Below, in pieces: positions 8,087-14,132 of a stretch of DNA of 23,403 nt. Below the pieces are notes generated by a model. That model worked only from the letters and a program-made list of their open reading frames with translations, searched no databases and was not told the origin of the DNA. Position numbers and translations under genes: made by a program. This DNA comes from 40CM-4-65-16 sp035279785 (GTDB lineage Bacteria; Chloroflexota; Dormibacteria; Dormibacterales; Dormibacteraceae), in contig DATEHC010000013.1 of the NCBI GenBank assembly GCA_035279785.1, positions 1-23,403 on the forward strand, written 5' to 3'. How positions within the stretch are numbered: the stretch's first letter is position 1; every line of letters begins with the position of its first letter.

Positions 8087-8456
8087 CCGCTTCGGCTTCG
8101 ATTTCGACCTTCCAGTGCTCGTTGAGAAGCTCGGCGATGACCATGGTCGCGGCCGGCCGGACGTCACCGAGCGCTTCAGCGTGCGCCCTCGAAACGGCGT
8201 CCACATATGCGACGCCGGTGATGTAGATCCGTGTGCGCACGACATGCTCCATCTTCGCGCCGAGCTCGGTGAGAGCCGCCTCGATGATCTCGAAACAGCG
8301 CTTGGCCTGCGCGTACGCGTCGTCGTTGATCGAGCCATCGGGCCAGATCGGCGCCGTGCCGGACACGATCACGCGGTCGTCCACGCGAATCGCGCGACAG
8401 AAACCGATCTTGGCTTCGAAGGGCGACCCCGAGCTGACGCGCCGGCGTGGAGTCAG
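8076..8456 (-). CDS. Rid (YjgF/YER057c/UK114) family protein, apparent CTG start
   Basis: The Rid fold is clear: RRRVSSGSPFEAKIGFCRAI, DRVIVSGTAP, the DAYAQAKRCFEIIEAAL helix, VVRTRIYITG, and the final VEIEAEAVIA strand. The N-terminal strand lies upstream of the first standard start codon in frame (GTG at 8384), which would delete it. The only sensible initiator is CTG at 8456-8454, overlapping the TGA of the upstream gene (CTGA), giving 126 residues, the normal family length. In E. coli RidA the imine-deaminase Arg105 lies in PARSCVEV; here the aligned stretch is PAATMVIA, so the Arg is absent. It therefore fits Rid subfamilies without demonstrated deaminase activity. The symbol ridA is not assigned for that reason. 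Confidence 0.87.
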   Translation of the reverse strand: MTPRRRVSSGSPFEAKIGFCRAIRVDDRVIVSGTAPIWPDGSINDDAYAQAKRCFEIIEAALTELGAKMEHVVRTRIYITGVAYVDAVSRAHAEALGDVRPAATMVIAELLNEHWKVEIEAEAVIA

Positions 8457-8902
8457 GGCCGTTTGAAGGGAAGGAGCTCGAGCTGCTCGAACCTGTCGTC
8501 GACCGCTGTGCGGAGCTCGGTGACGAGGGCCCGAAGACGTTCCTGCGCGGCGGTGTCCGTGACGTTGACGACGCGGATGCGGCGAAGCGCGGTTTGCAAC
8601 GCATAGAGTCCCGCGGGCTCGTTGCCGTTGAGCCTGGCGGCCGCTCCGCGGATGTCGCGCGCCACGTCTTCCTGGCCGTGCGATCGCATCCAGTTGGCGA
8701 GGCGTCCGGCTGCGACGAGGACGCGCTGCGTCTTCGGATTCAATGCGCCCGCATCACGCTGGCGTCTCGGTTCAACGAGCACCGGCATCCCCGGCCGTCG
8801 GAACGTGGACACGCGTCGCCAGACGTTGCCTGGACCGAGGATCACCACGACGCCCGCCGCCACCAGCAGGACCACCACACTCGCGACGATCGCGTCGAGC
8901 AT
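8453..8902 (-). CDS. Unknown membrane-anchored protein, 149 aa
   Basis: I do not recognise a family. A single N-terminal hydrophobic helix (IVASVVVLLVAAGVVVILG, residues 5-23) is followed by a basic stretch (WRRVSTFRRPG) and a mainly helical, Arg/Ala/Leu-rich cytoplasmic part of about 110 residues that may form a coiled coil (RGAAARLNGN... LRALVTELRTAVDDRFEQLELL). There is no signal-peptidase or lipobox site, so it is probably anchored with the bulk of the protein in the cytoplasm. Its stop codon overlaps the CTG start of the Rid gene, so the two are likely co-translated. A TAACCT hexamer 8 bases upstream of the ATG suggests a leaderless or near-leaderless transcript. Confidence 0.75.
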   Translation of the reverse strand: MLDAIVASVVVLLVAAGVVVILGPGNVWRRVSTFRRPGMPVLVEPRRQRDAGALNPKTQRVLVAAGRLANWMRSHGQEDVARDIRGAAARLNGNEPAGLYALQTALRRIRVVNVTDTAAQERLRALVTELRTAVDDRFEQLELLPFKRP

Positions 8903-8910
8903 TTTTCTCT

Positions 8911-8916
8911 AGGTTA
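8911..8916 (-). promoter_or_regulatory. Possible -10 hexamer for the 8902 gene
   Basis: On the minus strand TAACCT lies 8 bases before the ATG at 8902, in the spacing expected for leaderless transcription. No good -35 was found. It faces the SDR promoter region, so two divergent promoters share about 60 bases. Confidence 0.35.
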
Positions 8917-8950
8917 CGCTTGGTTGAGTTCTGATTTGCATCGCTTAACC

Positions 8951-8957
8951 GGGGGAG
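8951..8957 (+). promoter_or_regulatory. Shine-Dalgarno-like site of the SDR gene
   Basis: GGGGGAG lies 7 bases before the ATG at 8965. This is one of the few genes in the window with a clear ribosome-binding purine run and a normal leader, and it supports this start. A weak TTGAGT (8924-8929) and TTAACC (8945-8950) could be its promoter. Confidence 0.5.
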
Positions 8958-8964
8958 CGATTAC

Positions 8965-9714
8965 ATGACTCCGATTGCAGTTGTCACTGGGGCGTCGTCC
9001 GGAATCGGCGCGGCCACCGCCATCGCGCTGGGCCGTCACGGCTATCGAATCGTCGTCGGCGCGCGCCGCATCGAGCGGCTGGCCCGCGTGGCGGGCGAGG
9101 AAGGTGTTGCGCTTCGGCTCGACGTCACCGACGAGGAGAGCGTCAGGGACTTCGTCGCCGAGGTCAAGCGCCGCTTCGGCCGGATCGATGTGCTCGTCAA
9201 CAACGCGGGGGGCGCGCAGGGCCTGAACCCGATCGCGGAAGCGGTCGACGACGAGTGGACGTGGATGTGGAAGACGAACGTCCTCGGCCTGATGTGGATG
9301 ACCCGTGCGTTCATGCCGCTTCTGCGCAAGGCGCGGCACGGGCACATCGTCAACATTGGATCGATCGCGGGGTTCGAGACGTACAAGGGCGGCGCGGGCT
9401 ACACGGCGGTGAAGCACGCGGTGCGCGCCATCAGCCGCACGTTGCGGTTGGAGCTGAATGGTGAGCCGATTCGCGTAACCGAGATCGATCCCGGCCTCGT
9501 CGAGACCGAGTTCAGCCTCGTCCGCTTTCGCGGCGACCGCAAGGCCGCGAAGGCGCCCTACGAGGGGATCAAGCCGCTGTCCGCGGAGGACATCGCCGAT
9601 TGCGTCGTCTTCGCCGTCACGCGGCCGCCGCACGTGGACATCGACGAGATCGTCGTCCGGCCGGTGGCTCAGGCGAACGTGGTGACGGTCGCGAGGAAGC
9701 CGAAAGGGCGATAG
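8965..9714 (+). CDS. Short-chain dehydrogenase/reductase
   Basis: This is a 249-residue classical SDR. The cofactor motif TGASSGIG lies near residues 8-15, and ARRIERL at the end of strand 2 suggests NADP preference. NNAGG lies near 88. Catalytic residues S133 (in NIGSIAG), Y146 and K150 (YTAVK) have the expected spacing. The PGLVETEF loop and a C-terminal DEIVVRP strand resemble YdfG/serine 3-dehydrogenase-type enzymes acting on small hydroxy acids, but substrate cannot be assigned. The TAG stop (9712-9714) lies inside the first palindrome of a repeated element, so the repeat contributes the end of this reading frame. Confidence 0.92.
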   Translation: MTPIAVVTGASSGIGAATAIALGRHGYRIVVGARRIERLARVAGEEGVALRLDVTDEESVRDFVAEVKRRFGRIDVLVNNAGGAQGLNPIAEAVDDEWTWMWKTNVLGLMWMTRAFMPLLRKARHGHIVNIGSIAGFETYKGGAGYTAVKHAVRAISRTLRLELNGEPIRVTEIDPGLVETEFSLVRFRGDRKAAKAPYEGIKPLSAEDIADCVVFAVTRPPHVDIDEIVVRPVAQANVVTVARKPKGR

Positions 9715-9768
9715 TCCGGACTATCGACTGGTCGCGGGGCACTCGACCGGGTGATAGTCCGGACTATC
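9710..9768. repeat. Paired-palindrome element, copy 1
   Basis: Two perfect 16-bp palindromes, GATAGTCCGGACTATC, occupy 9710-9725 and 9753-9768, with centres 43 bp apart. The 27-base spacer contains its own inverted repeat (GGTCG 9730-9734, CGACC 9744-9748) and a GGGG run. The first palindrome includes the SDR stop codon. The copy lies between convergent genes (SDR on plus, small peptide on minus), where an RNA-end function such as termination or 3' protection is plausible; there is no U-run typical of intrinsic terminators. Confidence 0.9.
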
Positions 9769-9809
9769 TACTTGATCAGGCCGGCCGCACGGGCCTCGTC
9801 CCTGGTCAT

Positions 9810-9965
9810 TCAACAGCCCGGCTCGCCGTACTGACCGCAGCAGCCGCCTCCGGGGATCTTCCGAAACGTGTTCGTGACGATCAGCCCCAGCCGCTGCAAC
9901 CGGCCGTATTTACCCGCGGCGAGGTTCTCGATCAGGCTGCGTCCCGGCTGTTTCCGCGCCGTCAT
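9810..9965 (-). CDS. Small Cys/Gly/Pro-tailed peptide, 51 aa
   Basis: This small reading frame starts at an ATG that overlaps the stop of the upstream lipoprotein gene (ATGA, 9965-9962), which supports it as real and translationally coupled. The first ~38 residues are basic and amphipathic (KQPGRSLIENLAAGKYGRLQ, then LGLIVTNTFRKIP), with no signal peptide. The last 13 residues read GGGCCGQYGEPGC, with Cys at 42, 43 and 51. Such a leader-like body and compact Cys-rich tail could bind a metal, be a modified-peptide precursor, or be a small redox protein; none is shown. No modification enzyme is encoded nearby. It is the last gene of the minus-strand hisA operon. Confidence 0.7.
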   Translation of the reverse strand: MTARKQPGRSLIENLAAGKYGRLQRLGLIVTNTFRKIPGGGCCGQYGEPGC

Positions 9966-10354
9966 TCGTAGTAATTGTTGTTGAGCTCGATCCAGCCGGG
10001 GTAGGGGCACCCGCTAGAGGTGTGGGCGTGCGTGCAGTGCACGCCGGAGTGCGGCCCGGGGTCGATGTACAGCCGGCCGTGGATCACGACCCCATCGCCT
10101 TTGTGCGCAGGCACGGCCTGCGCCTCGACCGTGTTGTGGTCGACCTCGAGGGTCTCGCCGGTCGGGATCTTCACGTGGAAGACCTCGTGGTCCCCGCGCT
10201 GCACCGGCTCGTCGACCAGCGTCGCATCGAAGGTCACCTCGGCTCCGCTCGTGCCGTTGGCGATGTCGTTGTGCAGGCCCTGGTCGTCCGGCGTGTCGCG
10301 CCCGCCGCATGCCACCAGCATCGCGAGCGTCGCGGCGACGGCGAGCCACCTCAC
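9962..10354 (-). CDS. DUF3465-like lipoprotein
   Basis: This is a 130-residue exported protein. The short N-terminus RWLAVAATLAMLVAC is a lipoprotein signal with the lipid-bearing Cys at residue 16, so the mature protein should sit on the outer face of the membrane. The rest follows the pattern I associate with DUF3465: a VTFDATLVDEPV strand, HEVFHVKIPTGETLEVDHN, a GDGVVIHGRLY strand, a His/Cys-containing loop (VHCTHAHTSSGC), and a terminal GWIELNNNYYE. This may be an OB-like barrel. Its GTG start overlaps the hisA stop (GTGA), and its stop overlaps the small peptide ATG (ATGA). Function is unknown. Confidence 0.82.
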   Translation of the reverse strand: MRWLAVAATLAMLVACGGRDTPDDQGLHNDIANGTSGAEVTFDATLVDEPVQRGDHEVFHVKIPTGETLEVDHNTVEAQAVPAHKGDGVVIHGRLYIDPGPHSGVHCTHAHTSSGCPYPGWIELNNNYYE

Positions 10355-11055
10355 AAGGACAGAGCTTGCTCCAGTGTGAGCTTGCCTTCGTAGAGCGCCT
10401 TGCCCAGGATGGCGCCTTGCGCGCCGGCCGCGGCCACGCGCCGCAGATCGTCGAGCGATGCAATGCCGCCCGAGTACTGGAGCTCGAACCTGGTCATCTT
10501 GCGCGCCCGCTGGAGCGTCTCGAGGTCGGGACCCGCCATGGTGCCGTCGCGATCGATGCAGGTGAGGATCACGCCGCCCAGCGGAAGGTCTGCCCACCGG
10601 CCGAGCAGCGTCTTGGGCGCCACGGGATCCGTGTCGAGCCAGCCGGCGATCGCCACCTTGTCCTCGCGAACGTCGACGGCGCCGAGCACTTTTCCAGGGT
10701 GGGCGAAGGCGCATTTCTCGAACAGGTGTGGATCGCGAATCGCGGCCGTCGCCATCACCACGGCGTGGGCGCCCGCGTCGAGCAGGCGCTTCACCGCATC
10801 CTCGGAGCGGATTCCGCCGGCCACCTGAACTTCGACCTGCGAGTTCTGCAGGATCTGGTCGACGACGATCGGGTTGCTGGCCGATCCCCGGGCTGCGTCC
10901 AGGTCGACCACGTGCAGGCGCCGCGCGCCCGCAGCGGCGAATCGCCGCGCCACGTCGATCGGGTCGTCGCCGTAAACCGTGGCCTGCTCGTAGCGGCCCT
11001 GCGTCAGCCGGACCGATCGGCCGTCGAGGATGTCGATCGCGGGGACGACGACTAT
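10351..11055 (-). CDS. hisA: HisA, ProFAR isomerase (non-standard start)
   Basis: HisA opens the ring of ProFAR to PRFAR in histidine synthesis. The TIM-barrel motifs are clear: VPAIDILDGRSVRLTQG with the first catalytic Asp, VVDLDAA, VAGGIRS, CIDRDGTMAGPD with the second Asp, and YSGGIASLDDL. The first standard start in frame (GTG at 10953) would remove strand 1 and the catalytic Asp. Between there and the yajQ stop no ATG, GTG or TTG is in frame. The ATA codon at 11055-11053, overlapping the yajQ TAG (ATAG), gives IVVVPAIDIL and a normal 234-residue protein, and is taken as the start. A sequencing error is the main alternative. No other his genes are in view. Confidence 0.9.
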   Translation of the reverse strand: MVVVPAIDILDGRSVRLTQGRYEQATVYGDDPIDVARRFAAAGARRLHVVDLDAARGSASNPIVVDQILQNSQVEVQVAGGIRSEDAVKRLLDAGAHAVVMATAAIRDPHLFEKCAFAHPGKVLGAVDVREDKVAIAGWLDTDPVAPKTLLGRWADLPLGGVILTCIDRDGTMAGPDLETLQRARKMTRFELQYSGGIASLDDLRRVAAAGAQGAILGKALYEGKLTLEQALSL

Positions 11056-11543
11056 CGGTAGTTCGTGAACTGAAGGGGGACGGGTATGTCCTCCGCTTCG
11101 CGCAGCGACTTGATGACGGCCTGAAGGGTGTCCTTGTCCTTGCTCACGACGCGCAGCTGGTCGCCCTGGATTCGGACCTGCAGCTTCGCCGACACGTTCT
11201 GGATGCGCTTGCGCAGGTCGCGCGCGATGTCGTCGGTGATGCCCGCGTTCAGCGCGACCTCGATCTGTCCCCGACCCTTGCCGACGGTTTTCGGATCGCC
11301 CGCCTTGAACAGCTTGGGCGACAGCTGGCGGCGGGCCGCCTTCTCGCGCAGCACCTGCAGCGCAGCCCGCGCGCGATCCTCGCTGGCCGACTCGATGACG
11401 ATCTGCTCGCCGCGGAGGTCGTACACGGTGGCCGTGTCCTTGAAGTCGAAGCGGGTCAGGACCTCGCGTCGGGCCTGGTCGATCGCGTTGGTGAGCTCGG
11501 CGCCGTTGTATTCGGAGACGACGTCGAACGAATACTCAGCCAC
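11052..11543 (-). CDS. yajQ: YajQ family nucleotide-binding protein
   Basis: This is a 163-residue protein matching UPF0234/YajQ throughout: AEYSFDVVSEYNGAELTNAI at the start, RFDFKDTATVYDLRGEQIVI, the Lys-rich middle (KLFKAGDPKTVGKGRGQIEV), IQNVSAKLQVRIQGDQLRV, and the DTLQAVIKSLREAEDIPVPL end. Family members have two ferredoxin-like halves; some bind cyclic di-GMP and influence transcription. The GTG start directly follows the TGA of the upstream gene. Its TAG overlaps the proposed ATA start of hisA. Confidence 0.95.
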   Translation of the reverse strand: MAEYSFDVVSEYNGAELTNAIDQARREVLTRFDFKDTATVYDLRGEQIVIESASEDRARAALQVLREKAARRQLSPKLFKAGDPKTVGKGRGQIEVALNAGITDDIARDLRKRIQNVSAKLQVRIQGDQLRVVSKDKDTLQAVIKSLREAEDIPVPLQFTNYR

Positions 11544-11924
11544 TCAGCCGCCGCTGCTCGAGAAGATCGCGTTCAGGCCGACCACGACGGCCACGACCGC
11601 GAGCGCAACTCCCACGATCGAAGAGATGGCGAGGACCGCGCCGATGCCCGCGGTGCCTTCGTCCAGCGGCTCAGGGACCGGCTTGTCGTACGGATCGGGG
11701 CCGTAGTCAAGGTCGTAGACACCCTCTGCGCGAGCGCGCGCCACGAGCTCGTCGACGATCGGCTTGCCCCCCGGGGGCAGAGCCTGACCGTCGAGTCGGG
11801 CGACGGCCTCGCGCAGGTTGTCCCGCGTGCGGCCCAGCTCCGCGGTGACCATGTCGAGCGTCTGCATCGCGGCAGCCGTCGGATGCTCACGGCGGAGGTC
11901 CGCGATGATGCCGTAAAGGCCCAC
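11544..11924 (-). CDS. Unknown tail-anchored membrane protein, 126 aa
   Basis: I do not recognise a family. The protein has a soluble N-terminal part of about 90 residues with a helical stretch (MQTLDMVTAELGRTRDNLREAVARLDG) and an acidic, Pro-rich linker (DLDYGPDPYDKPVPEPLDEG). It ends with one hydrophobic helix (AVLAISSIVGVALAVVAVVVG) near the C-terminus, so it is probably tail-anchored with the bulk in the cytoplasm. An in-frame upstream start exists at 11966, but the GTG at 11924 is preferred because a TAGGAT hexamer lies exactly 7 bases before it and the longer version would reach past the promoter. It heads the yajQ-hisA operon. Confidence 0.72.
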   Translation of the reverse strand: MGLYGIIADLRREHPTAAAMQTLDMVTAELGRTRDNLREAVARLDGQALPPGGKPIVDELVARARAEGVYDLDYGPDPYDKPVPEPLDEGTAGIGAVLAISSIVGVALAVVAVVVGLNAIFSSSGG

Positions 11925-11931
11925 GGCTGAA

Positions 11932-11937
11932 ATCCTA
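11932..11937 (-). promoter_or_regulatory. -10 hexamer for the yajQ-hisA operon (leaderless)
   Basis: TAGGAT on the minus strand is followed by exactly 7 bases and then the GTG at 11924. This geometry places transcription initiation at or next to the start codon. The divergent ilvE promoter lies 34 bases away with the same geometry. Confidence 0.55.
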
Positions 11938-11971
11938 ACCGGCCCGTGCGGGCGGGTACCTCGCACCCGAA

Positions 11972-11977
11972 TACACT
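11972..11977 (+). promoter_or_regulatory. -10 hexamer for ilvE (leaderless)
   Basis: TACACT is followed by 7 bases and then the in-frame GTG at 11985. There is no Shine-Dalgarno sequence. The shared region between the two divergent hexamers holds GTGCG/CGCAC arms (11946-11950, 11962-11966), which could be a small operator; no -35 consensus is visible. Confidence 0.55.
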
Positions 11978-11984
11978 TACTTCA

Positions 11985-12950
11985 GTGGGTGTGGAAACCA
12001 AAACCAAGGCCGCGGTGAAGAAACCGGCGGAGCATCCGAACACGTGGGTCTTCTTCGACGGCGACTTCGCGCGCTATCACGACGTCAAGCTCGGCCTGAT
12101 GACGCACGCCCTGCATTACGGAACCGCTGTATTCGAAGGCATCCGCGCGTACTGGAACCCAAAGAAGGAGCAGCTGTTTCTCCTCCAGGCCGCCGCGCAT
12201 TTCGACCGAATGCATCGCTCGGCGAACGTGATGCGAATGAAGGTGCCCTACACGACGGAGGAGCTCGTCAACTACACGCTCGAGCTCTTGCGCCGCAACC
12301 AGTTCAAGTCCGACGTCTACGTGCGGCCGCTGCTCTACACCTCCAGCGAGGAGATCGGCGTCCGCCTCCACAACCTCGACCGCAACTTTTTCATCTATGC
12401 AATTCCTTTCGGCAACTACGTCGAGATCGAGAAGGGAATCCGCTGCATGGTCAGCACGTGGCGCCGCGTCCCGGATCAGGCGCTGCCGGCGCGAGCCAAG
12501 GTCACGGGTGCGTACGCGCAATCGGCGCTGGCGAAGTCGGAGGCGGTCGAGTCCGGATATGACGAGGCGATCGTTCTGTCGGTCGACGGCCACGTCTCGG
12601 AAGGCTCGGCCGAGAACCTTTTCATGCTGAAGGACGGCTCGTTTGTCACGCCGCCGGTGACCGACGACATTCTCGAAGGCGTCACGCGGCAGTTGCTGAT
12701 GAAGGTGATCAAGGACGAGCTGAACCTCGACGTGCTCGAGCGGAGCATCGACCGGACAGAGCTGTACACGTGCGATGAGCTCCTGCTTTGCGGCACGGGC
12801 GCGCAGATCTCACCGGTGGTCGAGGTCGACAAACGGCCGGTGGGGAACGGCAAGGTCGGGGAGTTCACGCAGGAGCTGCAGAACATCTACTTCAATGCCG
12901 TGCGCGGGGACACGCCGAAGTACAAGGACTGGACAGTCCCCGTCTACTGA
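11985..12950 (+). CDS. ilvE: Branched-chain amino acid aminotransferase
   Basis: This is a class IV PLP aminotransferase of 321 residues performing the last step of valine, leucine and isoleucine synthesis. Visible family segments are the HYGTAVFEGIRAYW strand, FDRMHRSANVMRM, VYVRPLLYTSSEEIGV, the PLP-lysine region ARAKVTGAYAQSALAKSEA, GHVSEGSAENLFMLKDG, TPPVTDDILEGVTRQLL and a GTGAQISPVVEVD loop near the end. An in-frame start at 11946 exists, but GTG 11985 is preferred because a TACACT hexamer lies 7 bases before it. A short Lys-rich N-terminal extension (ETKTKAAVKKPAEHPN) precedes the core. A paired-palindrome element begins 6 bases after the stop. Confidence 0.95.
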   Translation: MGVETKTKAAVKKPAEHPNTWVFFDGDFARYHDVKLGLMTHALHYGTAVFEGIRAYWNPKKEQLFLLQAAAHFDRMHRSANVMRMKVPYTTEELVNYTLELLRRNQFKSDVYVRPLLYTSSEEIGVRLHNLDRNFFIYAIPFGNYVEIEKGIRCMVSTWRRVPDQALPARAKVTGAYAQSALAKSEAVESGYDEAIVLSVDGHVSEGSAENLFMLKDGSFVTPPVTDDILEGVTRQLLMKVIKDELNLDVLERSIDRTELYTCDELLLCGTGAQISPVVEVDKRPVGNGKVGEFTQELQNIYFNAVRGDTPKYKDWTVPVY

Positions 12951-12955
12951 AATCT

Positions 12956-13015
12956 CGGATAGTCGCGACTATCCGTGGTCCTGGGGTCCCGAAATGGCTG
13001 ATAGTCCGGACTATC
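12956..13015. repeat. Paired-palindrome element, copy 2
   Basis: CGGATAGTCGCGACTATCCG (12956-12975) is a perfect 20-bp palindrome with a CGCG core. GATAGTCCGGACTATC (13000-13015) is a perfect 16-bp palindrome with a CCGG core. Their centres are 42 bp apart. The element fills almost the whole gap between the ilvE stop and the glycerate kinase start, ending one base before the GTG. Confidence 0.9.
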
Positions 13016-13016
13016 C

Positions 13017-14132
13017 GTGAAAGTTCTCGTCGCCCCGAACGCGTTCAAAGGGACCCTGACGGCGCCGCAGGCCGCCGCGGCCATCGCCGAGGGCGTGCGC
13101 GAAGTGTTCCCCGACGCCGAGGTCATCGAGGTCCCCATCGCCGACGGGGGCGATGGCACTGTCGAGGCACTCGTCTCGGCGCGCCGCGGCGCATATCGCA
13201 GCGCTGACGTCGACGGACCGCTGGGCGATCCGGTCGAGGCGCGCTATGGGCTGATCGACTCCGGGCGCAGCGCGGTCGTGGAGCTGGCGACCTCGAGCGG
13301 ATTGACGCTCATCGACCCATCGCGCCGTGACCCTCGCCGTGCTTCCACTTATGGCTTCGGCCAGCTGCTTCAGGCGGCACGCGCGCAAGGCGTGAACGAG
13401 ATCATCGCCGGGATCGGCGGCTCAGCGACCAACGACGGTGGCGCCGGAATGGCCCAAGCGCTGGGAATTCGCCTGCTCGACGCCTCCGGTGGCGACCTGC
13501 CGCGCGGGGGTGCCGCCCTCATCAACCTCGAGCGCGTCGACAGGTCCGGCCTCGACCCGGGGTGGCGGTCGCTGAGGCTGCGAGTGGCCTGCGACGTCAC
13601 CAACCCTCTGACCGGTCCGACCGGGGCAAGCCACGTGTACGGGCCGCAGAAGGGCGCCGATCCGAAGACGGTCGAGGAGCTTGATCGCGCGCTGAAACGC
13701 TTTGGCGAGGTGGTCGGCGTGGATGACCTCCCCGGCGCCGGAGCCGCGGGCGGCACGGGTGCGGGACTGGTTGCCTTTCTCGGCGCCTCCCTCGAGCGCG
13801 GCGCCCCGCTCGTCGTGAGCGCCACCGGATTCGACGGCCACCTGGCCGGATGCGATGTCGTATTCACCGGTGAGGGCCGGGCGGATGAGCAGACGGCCTA
13901 CGGCAAGGCCCCCGGCGAGGTCGCCCGGCGGGCGTCTGGGGCCGGCATCCCGGTCGTCCTCCTTGCCGGCAGCAAGGGCCCGGGCTGGCAGGCGTTGAAC
14001 TCCCTGGGCGTGACGGCGGTGGTGACGCTCACGGAGGAAGGAGAAAACGCCAGGGATGCTTTTCGCGACCCAGGGGGGTTGCTGCGGCGGGCCGCCGTAG
14101 TAGCCTGCCGCAGTCGCAAATGGGAGAGGTAG
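13017..14132 (+). CDS. Glycerate kinase (GlxK/GarK type)
   Basis: This is a 371-residue glycerate kinase of the class I/type II fold, phosphorylating glycerate with ATP in glyoxylate or serine-related carbon metabolism. The N-terminus KVLVAPNAFKGTLTAPQAA, then PIADGGDGTVEALV, SSGLTLI, GIGGSATNDGGAGMAQALG, ACDVTNPLTGPTGASHVYGP and FTGEGRADEQTAYGKAP are all family hallmarks. The GTG start is fixed by the conserved N-terminus, yet it sits one base after a palindrome with no Shine-Dalgarno site, so expression may depend on read-through from ilvE. The 3' end overlaps the sigma-factor gene by 13 bases. Confidence 0.95.
   Translation: MKVLVAPNAFKGTLTAPQAAAAIAEGVREVFPDAEVIEVPIADGGDGTVEALVSARRGAYRSADVDGPLGDPVEARYGLIDSGRSAVVELATSSGLTLIDPSRRDPRRASTYGFGQLLQAARAQGVNEIIAGIGGSATNDGGAGMAQALGIRLLDASGGDLPRGGAALINLERVDRSGLDPGWRSLRLRVACDVTNPLTGPTGASHVYGPQKGADPKTVEELDRALKRFGEVVGVDDLPGAGAAGGTGAGLVAFLGASLERGAPLVVSATGFDGHLAGCDVVFTGEGRADEQTAYGKAPGEVARRASGAGIPVVLLAGSKGPGWQALNSLGVTAVVTLTEEGENARDAFRDPGGLLRRAAVVACRSRKWER
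14101..14106 (+). promoter_or_regulatory. Possible -10 hexamer for the sigma-factor gene
   Basis: TAGCCT ends 13 bases before the ATG at 14120, within the end of the glycerate kinase gene. It would give a leader of only a few bases. A GC-rich palindrome (CGGCGG-G-CCGCCG, 14085-14097) lies just upstream. Weak evidence. Confidence 0.25.

Noticed and set aside
9710..9768. Paired palindromes as a simple rho-independent terminator
   Set aside because: Stems have no loop of usual size and no U-run follows, and the fixed 42-43 bp pairing is not a terminator feature. A role at RNA 3' ends remains possible and is discussed as a finding.
11049..11056. CGACTATC half-site resembling the palindromic repeat, at the yajQ/hisA junction
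   Set aside because: Only eight bases match, there is no left arm and no partner 42 bp away. A chance match of this length is expected in a window of this size, and the bases are coding on both sides.
11946..11984. Longer N-terminus for ilvE starting at 11946
   Set aside because: It would encode non-conserved residues through the likely -10 (TACACT) and overlap the divergent promoter. GTG 11985 has the leaderless spacing.
12926..12939. GGACTGGACAGTCC inverted repeat at the end of ilvE
   Set aside because: It is coding sequence (KDWTVP), differs from the element consensus, and does not keep the 42-bp spacing.
14085..14097. CGGCGG-G-CCGCCG palindrome upstream of the sigma-factor gene
   Set aside because: It lies in GC-rich coding sequence of glycerate kinase (Arg/Ala codons), where such repeats arise easily. 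It was not listed as a separate site.
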